This document shows, piece by piece, positions 47,161 to 64,000 of a stretch of 64,000 nt of DNA (its first letter is position 1; each line of letters begins with the position of its first letter). The notes under the pieces are model-generated. The model was not told the DNA's origin, ran no database searches, and worked only from the letters and a program-made list of their open reading frames with translations. Source of the stretch: Mya arenaria (Eukaryota; Mollusca; Bivalvia; Myida; Myidae); NCBI RefSeq assembly GCF_026914265.1, contig NC_069126.1, forward strand, positions 30,455,854 through 30,519,853. The letters are read 5' to 3'. A program made the translations under genes and the position numbers.

Positions 47161-48432
47161 AACAAGAGGCCCAAAAGGGCCTATGCTCTACTGGCATGGC
47201 TCTTGTGGTCATTTTCAATCCAGAGCATGTACGTTTGAGTAATAGGCAACAAATATATAGTTCACTTTTTGTGTTTAGGTTAGCTGAAAATGCTGCAGGC
47301 TCAACATATGTGGACAGAAAGTGTTGTAAGCAGATTAGTTGCATGAACTATTTTATTTAATAATATGTACCAGGTAAAGGTAATCTGAGGGTAAAAGATA
47401 TTTGCTTTCAGAACTGTACTCATGGTCAAAATTTCATTTCTGTAGCTTTAAAAAAAAAGTTGGTCAAAGTCAAGGACATCCGAGGACAACATTGATGCTC
47501 GTTTGCAAAACTGTACACATGGTCAAAATCTCATTGCTGTAGCTTTAAAAATTAAAAAAATAAGTCAAAAGGGGTGGGGCCAGCTTTTGCCCAAGGGGAA
47601 TAATTTCAAATGTTTTGCTAGACGGTCATCATATGATGCTCCACAACAAATATCAAAGGTATGGGCCTTGTGATTTGAAACAAGAGGATTTTGAAAATAT
47701 TTCTTAAATAAGTCTCTAGGAAACTTGTGACCCCTGGGGCGGTGCCAGTTTTGACCCAAGGTGCATAATTTGAACAACCATGGTAGTGGACCACTAAATT
47801 AAGCCTTGTTCAAAATAGCAAGGATCTGCATAGCTGTTTCAGACAAAAAGGTTTTAACATTTCCCAATTTAAGTATACGAAACCTGTGAACCCAGGGGCA
47901 TGGCCAGTATTGACCCCAGGGGCATAATTTGAACAAACATTCACAAGCAATTGTGACTTTACTTGCAAACTTGGCTAAAAATAGACTTAGCTAAAAATAG
48001 CATTTTTTTATACTTTAAAAAGGCCCATAATCTAGGCATGCATAGGGCGGATCTGGCTGGTTTTCGAAAGGATCCAAGCTCTAATAGATATCTAAATACT
48101 GTACAAGTTTCATCGAGATACAATCAAAACTGAAGACTGTATCGTGTTCACAAGCAATTGTTTACACAATTAGCATTTTTTATACTATCAAGGCCCATAA
48201 TCTAGGCATGCATGGGTGGATCTGGCTGGTTTTTGAAAGGAACCGAGCTCTAATGGATATCTAGATACTGTACACGTTTCATCGAGATACAATCAAAACT
48301 GAAGACTGTGTCTTGTTCACAAGCCATTGTTTACAGAAGCACTGATTTTTTTATATTTTCAAGGCCCATAATCCAGACATGCATGGGCGCATCTGGCTGG
48401 TTTTCAAAAGGAACCGAGCTCTAATGGATATC
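47161..48432. mobile_element. Pearl/Helentron-like element, second type, right end missing
   Basis: Starts AACAAGAGGCCCAAAAGGGC, as in the copy at 42168, and has about three core units with CATAATCTAGGCATGCAT, GGCTGGTTTTCGAAAGGA and GAAGACTGTATCGTGTTCAC. The last unit stops at about 48432 after CTAATGGATATC without the expected right end, so the copy is truncated. It lies upstream of GNL2. Confidence 0.6.
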
Positions 48433-50049
48433 AGAGATTCCTATGTTGGATCCTTATGGTCGTGCTTTATTCATATGTTTATTTTCATTTCTCATGATTA
48501 AATTGTCATCATTAATTTCTCCCAATTATCTTCTCAAATGCCCTTATCAAGTAATAGCGATCCAGTGATTTTTTTTGGAATTATTTTTACCGCCTGTGCC
48601 TAATAAAAATATAAAATCAGGCCAAAATAGCTAATATAATGGTAAATATAAATGTTCTCACTTTTTTTATGCATACATTATGCTATGAAAAAGTTAATAT
48701 TGTCAAGATTTTGTTTATATTTCAAGAAATTCATTGCTTTTTTATTCATATACTTAATATACATGAATCATATGTGGAAAAAAACATAAAATTTGGGGAA
48801 AAATGGACATTTTTTCGCAAGGGGAAACAGCCTTTAGAAGGCAGTAAATTGCACAAAAAAAATCACTGCGGTCATGCGGAAATGAAGATAAATGGCAAAA
48901 CTGACAATTGTTTGTTTATTTTGGAACATGCTTTCAGGAAAATGTGTGAAATTATTACATCAAGGTAATCATAAGGTTTTGCACACTATTTGTGTATTTG
49001 GGACCAAAAATATGGCTCAACTCCATGAGTAATTTAGGTATCGATCCAGCGTCAGTATATTTTATATGGAAATGGAAGCAATAATGGTCAGGTTTATGCT
49101 TCGATCTCGACTGACCGCCAGTTCTCAAATGACCGCCTCTTCGGACCACTGTAGTTTAACTGTATACAATAACATACATGCAATATCCCCCAGCGGATGA
49201 AAAAATCCACCAAAATGTATATTATCATTTTTTTTAGAGACATTTTACAACAGGCACTAAGAACAAAGTGAAACAACGCGAATGAAACTGAATGTAAAGA
49301 AACATCTCCACATTGGAGAAAATGACTTCACATGAATTTCAATGAATAATTATTTTTTTTGATAAATGCAAAAAGGAAACATGACTATCAATTTCTAAAA
49401 GTAATGATATATTTATTTGTAATAAATTAATGATCAAAGGCAAATCTAATATTACTATTTGGGAAATGGAAAAAAAAATTAAGGTCCTGCAATGCAGTCT
49501 ACATTGCAGGACTGGACCAGTTTTTGCAGGTCCCAAAACTTACTGTACATTTTAGTGAAATTATGTTGTTTTGATCAAGTAAACAAAAGATTTCCCCAAA
49601 AAGATCATGGCCAGACATGCGGGCTTACAATATCGTGTTATACAGAACTTAATAGTGTAAAAAAAGAGCCGGATGCTTCGATATTTCAATTTAGTGATTT
49701 AAAAATAAAACCGAAAGTGATATAGTAAATTAACCATTTTCTTTGAGACCTTTTCGTCCGCGTATCATCGGGTTCATTTCAGATGCTCATGGCAGCAGAA
49801 TTAATCCAAATATTGTGTGTAATGGCAACTTGGCGAAATTTAGCCGACAGAGATAATTCTTTGTACAGAATGGATTAATATGCTTAGGATTAATATATCA
49901 GCTAGTAAATTCATGTCTGAATTGGATGTTGATCTTTTCATGACAATTTGTGTTTTGGAAAGTCTCTTCTGTTGTCAATTATATAACCTTAGTGATATTT
50001 TATCTTTTATAGTATGTTGAAATATCGTCAACAAATCATAATTAATACA
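48433..50049. other. Intergenic, nothing recognised
   Basis: AT-rich. Several short open frames without domains. CTGCAATGCAG and CTACATTGCAG form a small local palindrome near 49485-49510. Confidence 0.4.
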
Positions 50050-50653
50050 AATGAGCCGCGTCGCGCGATTTTGGGCCTTCGGACATATAACAATGTTTTA
50101 AGGTATTTGAATGCCATCTAATTTCAGAAAGATATTCTGAAATTTTCATGATGATATCACTTAAATTGCGTAAGTTGTGTGTATACATGTGAGATCATGT
50201 ATTGCGCATTTTGAATACTAAATTTGACGTCATTCAAATGACGTCGTAATGAAAGTGCATTATTCAAATGACGTGCAATTATTGTATCAATATTACAACC
50301 ATCTTATAATTTAAATTATTTTCTTATCACAGAATCTTTAAGGAACATAAATTAAGATAAAAATAATGAATCATTTTTGTAGTTTTAATACATTTTGCCG
50401 TTTTAAACACAGACTATCAATCCAGTCAAAATATGTCGGGACGAAATCCATGGTTGCTATGGAAACATGAGTAAACCAATGGTCATAAATTATCGAGAAA
50501 ACGATGCACCAATGACAAACCTTAAATAGAAAGAAGTCAGGAAGAAATTGATTTACATAGAAAAAAATCATTATTTTTGGCATTTTTTATTAATGATTAT
50601 TTCATTTGTAACAATTATGTCCGAAGGCCAAAAATCGCGCGATGCGGCTCATT
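50050..50653. mobile_element. 604-bp MITE with ~36-bp inverted ends
   Basis: AATGAGCCGCGTCGCGCGAT + TTTGGGCCTTCGGACATA at the left is mirrored by TGTCCGAAGGCCAAAAATCG + CGCGATGCGGCTCATT at the right. The CG-rich ends contrast with an AT-rich, non-coding inside that also contains GACGTCATT-type repeats near 50230-50275. It is a non-autonomous DNA transposon of unknown superfamily. Confidence 0.75.
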
Positions 50654-52784
50654 AATGTAGTTGTATTGTGCCCCAGTATGTGATAACTAGCCCATAAAAT
50701 ATTGTATTTTTGTTCATTTTCAGGGTCAAGACTGATTTTACCCAACTGAGGCCACAGGCAACTACTTAACCCTTCAGCACATAGACAAGAGGCCTGTTTA
50801 CATCTCCCAGTCAATAGCCAACTTACTGATAAGCAGTCCTTATCTGTATAGGCATTTTAGGGGTATTGGAAAAGTGCAAATTTACACAGCAGTATGACCT
50901 TTATATCAATATTACTCCCAATAATTGTGGCTAAATCACTTTTATGTGAATATGTTTTTACAGATAATTAAATTATCCAATAAATGGTGTCAATGATGAA
51001 ATATTAAATTATTTTATATCATTTGTCAAGGCATTTCCATGATGGACTTGTACCAAAATTTCATTCAATCAATTTTATTCAAAGGATAAAAAATGCTGGG
51101 ATCGATCTACATTTTATTACCCCTTTCATAAAAAAGACCCATCCAGATAAAAAAGCCAACCATGTTCTAGTGTATAATACACAGAAATACAGCAGGAATA
51201 TCCTGTGTCATCCAGAAGATTGATTGAGTCCCGTGTGTTTATTTTACTTTATGACCCCCTCATAAAATTGTTTACAAAAAGAAAGCCATGACTGATATTT
51301 CCGTTATGAATAATGCAGCCTGATCATCCAGATGCTTGCATATTTGCAGAAGACAATTTGTTTACCTGACCTATTTTATGGCCAGAACCATGCAGGACAT
51401 GTATCAGCTTCACAGTGAATTTATTCATTGTTTTCTCATCTACATATTATTTCAATTGTTTTAAATAAAATTTAATCTTAAAATAATTATTATCCAAATT
51501 TTTTTAAATTCTAAAGTGATCTGACGTTATGTATTTGATGATTAACGCATGAATGAATTTGTGGGATTTTCCATTATCAGCCTCATGGTCTTACATCACA
51601 ATGGAATATCAAACCTGTGATTGGCAGCATAAATAATGACCTTCTTATTTTATGAGACCAGTCTTCCCGAAATTGTAAAAATTTGGAATTTTTTACCTAT
51701 CCAAACAAATATTTGCCTGTCCGAACAAATATGTCATAGTATACATAAAGAGTAAAAAAAAATGAATGTCAGCTGTTTTTAATGCCTTCCTGATTTAGTT
51801 CACAAAAAATAACAACATATAAACACTACATTCACATGTCGTTAAGTAAAAAATAAACACACTTGGTCTCGCAAATTTTTTTTTTAAACACGGCCGCCAT
51901 TAAGGTGCTTTCTGCTTTTTCGGTCATCTGGTAATTCCACCAACCGTCGCCATTTTGACTGCAGACGATGTAAATTGAGTGCCGACGATTTTGTTTGTAC
52001 TTTGTTGCAAACCAAGAACCTATCAAAACTGTTTTAATAAAATGCCTTTACTGATGAATCGTATTTACTTGTTTATCCCCGGGAATCAACATCATGAAAG
52101 CATATCGGAAATCTGAAATGGCCGACTTTAGGCGATGTTATGTGACGTCAATATCAGTATGGGATCTACTAACTATCACAAAGGCAAATAATCAGCTGAT
52201 GTTTTTATAGATATTTCGGTTTCAAATACTTTTTCGCTAATTAGTCGTCTAAAAAAATGTCGGCCATCTGGACCGTCATTTTCGGAAGACCTGCCGGACC
52301 CATACAAAAGTTGCCAGACATGTCCGGCGGACCAGCACATTTCGGGAAGACTGTGAGGCGATATTTTCCTTGGAAATTCAATACCCAAAATGCATAGCTT
52401 TACTTTTATAAACATCTGGGATAATGTTTAGAAAAAGAAAGATTTAAATTTGAAATATTAAAATCACCCTTTTGAAATGCGGGTGAAGCATCCAGTAGTC
52501 GATAGAGGTGGCCAAATGTGTATGCATGCGCAAATGGGCAATGTCGGCCAATTTCATGTACATGCGCTTAAGGGTTAAAGTAAGCCAGGGTCAGATGTTG
52601 GGATCTGTATCATACTTCCAAGTCTCTGTGGGTAAAATGACTTTCATAGTCATTTTAACCTCGTCACTTATTGAGGAATATAAAGTATCTATCCATGAAC
52701 ATAGTTGGTCCCATGTAACAGATTAATCATATTTTAGTATTCATAAATATATCAATATCATGTCAAAATGGCCATACTAGTCTT
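50654..52784. other. Intergenic, nothing recognised
   Basis: No exon with conserved domain or convincing splice context was found on either strand. Confidence 0.4.
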
Positions 52785-52793
52785 CATGTGCAT

Positions 52794-53490
52794 ATAGTCC
52801 AAATAATTGTACGTTGACGGATTTTTTTTAGATTTTTGATATGGCAAATCCTTCACGTACAAATTGTTTAGTATCAAAAGTGGGTAGTTGTTCCGATCAG
52901 GATTCCGGGTTAAAGCATATAGCGTCTATAAAATATCATAAAAACAAGAAATATTACCTGATAATGTTATTTTATATTAGTTCCGTACACAAAAAATAAA
53001 TATCCAACTTATAATTATGAGTTTGACGTCTTTTCTTCATTTCATTCTGTCAAAACATAACGATATATACATGAAGGGCACCTGCAAGGCTTCAGGGCAC
53101 AGTTTTAAATCGCTCGGAACATTTCGGCCATGGCCGAGTTGTTACGATTGTAGAACGAGGTCTATCTCGAAACTTTGTCGGAGGAGGCCGAGTTATTACG
53201 ATTGTATCGAGTTGTTCCCCTTCGCATAATTGTTGTCTGTGTCAGTCAACTTTCGTTTTATTGGAAAGGTAAACAACTTGTTTTAATGCATTAAATGCTT
53301 GTTTAGTGCAAAATAGCATTTCACTTACATGGTAAAATATGAATATAACTCTTTATGATCAATTTCAACCATAAAACACTTCACCGAAAACAATTTCAAT
53401 ATTTTTAAAACACCCCCGTTTTTTGCACATTCCCGTTTAGACGTTAGGGATTGGAAGAATCCCGTATAATACGTCTAATATTTTAGACTA
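52794..53490. mobile_element. TAGTCY transposon, copy 1
   Basis: Starts (A)TAGTCCAAATAATTG and ends TATTTTAGACTA, giving short imperfect inverted ends (TAGTCYAAA). The flanks carry CATGTGCAT at 52785-52793 and 53491-53499, a 9-bp target duplication. Inside are GGCCGAGTTGTTACGATTGT and GGCCGAGTTATTACGATTGT in direct repeat. There is no transposase, so it is non-autonomous. Copy 2 is at 56243. Confidence 0.8.
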
Positions 53491-53499
53491 CATGTGCAT

Positions 53500-55857
53500 G
53501 TATCCGAATGGAATGCACGTCCGAATTATTTACATTACTACACAAATCATATTCTGACAAGTCCATCTATGTATTGAAAATAAAATGAATCGGTTGAAAA
53601 TTATTACATTGTCTGTTGTCAATAAGATTGATTTAATAAGTATTGCCTTAAAACGTACCAAATTATTGTTTGTTCGTTACGTCAACACGTGAGCAGGAAG
53701 GTAAATGCAGCAGACAACAGTTTTGTAGGAAATTTAGCAGACAAATTTATTGTTTATCCAACATGTCACAATTTAAAGTACTTAGCTCTCCGTCATAATA
53801 TTTATCATTGTGTTAATAATAAAGCAGATTTAATATTAACATATGCACGGTCAGAAATACTCTTGTATCTTCTCTGACAATATTGAAAAGAGGCATAAAA
53901 CGCTTTGGTTGAGGTTTATCACATTCAAAGCTATTTTATTATGCCCATAAAATCCAGCATTACACAGAGTGCTTATTAACGGAACTAATAATACGACACT
54001 TAATTACTTGTACGTAAAGTTGCTCACGGTGTTAACAATGTAATACAATATATGGTAAGATGAAGATAAAGGAACTCGAGGAGGATACAGTGGTGGCAGC
54101 TAAGATAAAGGTAAGGAAAGAGGGGAGAGCTAGTATAAGATAAGACGGGGTTGGGGTATAGTGAGATGGAAACAAAGGGCTTGGTGATATAGGTGATAAA
54201 GGGAAATATGTAAAAGCAAAGCTATTCATATTTTAGGAATATATTAAGAAGGACTGTACATAGTTTAAGCACCAGTCCACTTATATTACTAATATATATT
54301 TTATAAATATAAATCGTTACTACATTAAAATTGCATACTGCAGCGCGTTTGGTCATTTTAAGGTGCCAAAATGTCCATGAATATTTTTTGAATAATGATG
54401 AGTGTTTGATATCTGTTTTGGAAACATTATATGTCACAATATGTTTTCAACTCGCCGATATGGTTTTGTAATGTATTTCGATTATTTTTTAAAGAACGGG
54501 CACTTAATTATCAGTGTTTCCACTGTTTTTGATCCACATCTTTTTCAAAGGGGAGTGTTTCTTTTCCAGACTCGGGAACCTAATAAGTTATTGTTCAACG
54601 TTAGACCATTTTAGTACGAGCATTCAAAAAAAACGGCAAAAAAACGTGTTTAGTTCCTCAGGCACCGCCGCACTAGCTTTTTATATCCGGCTACATTGGT
54701 TTTCAACGTAAAAATGGTGCATGCTCTGTTTTTAGTCAAACCCTTTTTAAAATGGAAGTGGTATGCAGTTGATGCTAACTAAAATTCATTAATTACACAA
54801 ACGTGTCAAATTTGAACTTTGTATCATGGAGTAGGATTTGTTATTGTCCCAGGTTGTATATACTCTCTTAAATGCTTTGAATATCTTAAGATGATGTTGA
54901 TTTATGCCTGACAATATATTTCTCAATTCTCATGATGAAATTGTTCAACTGCTAAAGTATCTTGAGCAGTTTCTTCAAGAAAATTCGCATGTGCGCTTTA
55001 GATAGATTCTCACAATGCTCGTTATCTTTTGTATATTTTAACGAATTCACGTTTATGGATGAGGTCACTCAACCTCCTGTAGTTCTAACGCCTAAATTGA
55101 GCTCTAGCATAATGATCTTATTATTACATGTAGGTATTATACACATAAAAAGGGCTTAAAAAGGCCAACAATCGAAAAGATTTCTAGTTCGGTAATCTTA
55201 AAACATTTTAAATAAGTTAATTATATTTCCTTACTCGAGTCATTTTCCTATGTTAATCATTTCACTGGTTATATGATATAAAAAAATTAAAATCATCTAA
55301 AACGCTCTATTCTCCTTGATAAGGTAGTATAAAAACTTTTTTTGTAAAAAGGCATGCACTTTTCTTTAAATTGACAATGAAATTTTTCGACTTAAGATAA
55401 GAAATTACTTAATATGTTTTATGAATACCGGCCCAGCTCTATCAAAGGCTCTTGGCCAGATGGGTGAGATAATAGGGAGGTCGCCGATCTCCTGTTTCAA
55501 CGATGGTTCTACATTCAAAAAGTGTGGTCTACAAGTTGGACTTCAAGTAGGATAAACTTCTTCGATCGAAACAGTTGTTATGGTGATTCACAAATCTTGA
55601 TCTCTGACAGTTGACATTTACCCGTTGATATTGACTAATATGCATTCCAATGTGTTTCAAACATTTCGTTTTGCTAGATAATTCTTACGATGTTACTTTA
55701 ATGCGATAACTCAAACCTTTCTATGCTAACTAGTGTCATCGATCAATATTATACAGAACGTAATAAAACGACGCGGTGGTACTAAATCCAAAAATGTTGC
55801 CTGCTCCTAGACTGTAACCGCACGAAAAATATTTCTTTGGGTTAAAAAAAATCCATA
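53500..55857. other. Upstream region of COPA, no gene seen
   Basis: Mostly AT-rich. A purine-rich tract on the plus strand occupies about 54055-54215. No exon was recognised. Confidence 0.4.
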
Positions 55858-55867
55858 ACCGGAAGTG
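55858..55867 (+). promoter_or_regulatory. COPA: ETS-type site in the COPA promoter
   Basis: ACCGGAAGTG, the core consensus for ETS factors such as GABP, lies 104 bp upstream of the COPA start codon. Such sites are common near the start of TATA-less housekeeping promoters. The function is inferred from sequence and position. Confidence 0.45.
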
Positions 55868-55970
55868 CCATCACATCAAAACTCCGGCGACTCTGACACG
55901 TTGGAAGTTGACAGTTTTCTATCAAATACAGATAATTTAACGTTTTATTTGTTGCAAGACTGATGCAGCA

Positions 55971-64000
<8,030 letters not shown>

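Noticed and set aside
53017-53229. Small protein gene, repeated at 56471-56683
   Set aside because: The two related frames are explained by the two copies of the TAGTCY transposon; one carries substitutions without sign of coding constraint.

Overview
The window looks like nuclear DNA of a marine invertebrate, most likely a bivalve mollusc. It is AT-rich, has spliced genes with GT-AG introns, and is crowded with small inverted-repeat elements and with repeats that carry tandem cores, a type described from bivalves. The species is not claimed.

Left half (1-40497, all on the minus strand): I reconstructed three paralogous genes, here called A, B and C, from exons that fit together in frame. 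Each begins with a signal-peptide exon, followed by an exon for a von Willebrand A (vWA)-like domain without a proper metal site, then an exon for one six-cysteine domain spaced like a TNF-receptor repeat. In B and C these are followed by an exon with a stalk and one membrane span, then low-complexity cytoplasmic exons. A (3950 to beyond position 1) is cut by the window edge. B (31191-13628, 461 aa) and C (40497-35728, 574 aa) are complete in the model. I do not recognise this vWA + TNFR-like domain order; it is the best candidate for an undescribed system here, a tandem family of putative cell-surface receptors.

Intron 1 of gene B holds a young LTR element of the Ty3/Gypsy type (22314-31079). 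Its two 530-bp LTRs look identical, it has a 5-bp target duplication, a large pol frame and an envelope-like region; it is treated as a fossil with about two breaks. Downstream of gene B lies an array (about 10.5-13.5 kb) of roughly 20 units of about 145 bp, many carrying perfect DR1-type nuclear-receptor motifs.

Right half: a coding region for the ribosome-assembly GTPase GNL2 (44188-46731, minus) has no introns in its coding part. The first six coding exons of COPA, the alpha subunit of the COPI coat, lie on the plus strand (55971-60422), and the gene runs off the right edge. Between and inside them are several inverted-repeat elements. These include a pair of related 671-697 bp transposons with about 9-bp target duplications, a 604-bp element with about 36-bp terminal repeats, a GC-rich element present twice, TTAA-flanked foldback elements, and tRNA-derived SINE pieces.
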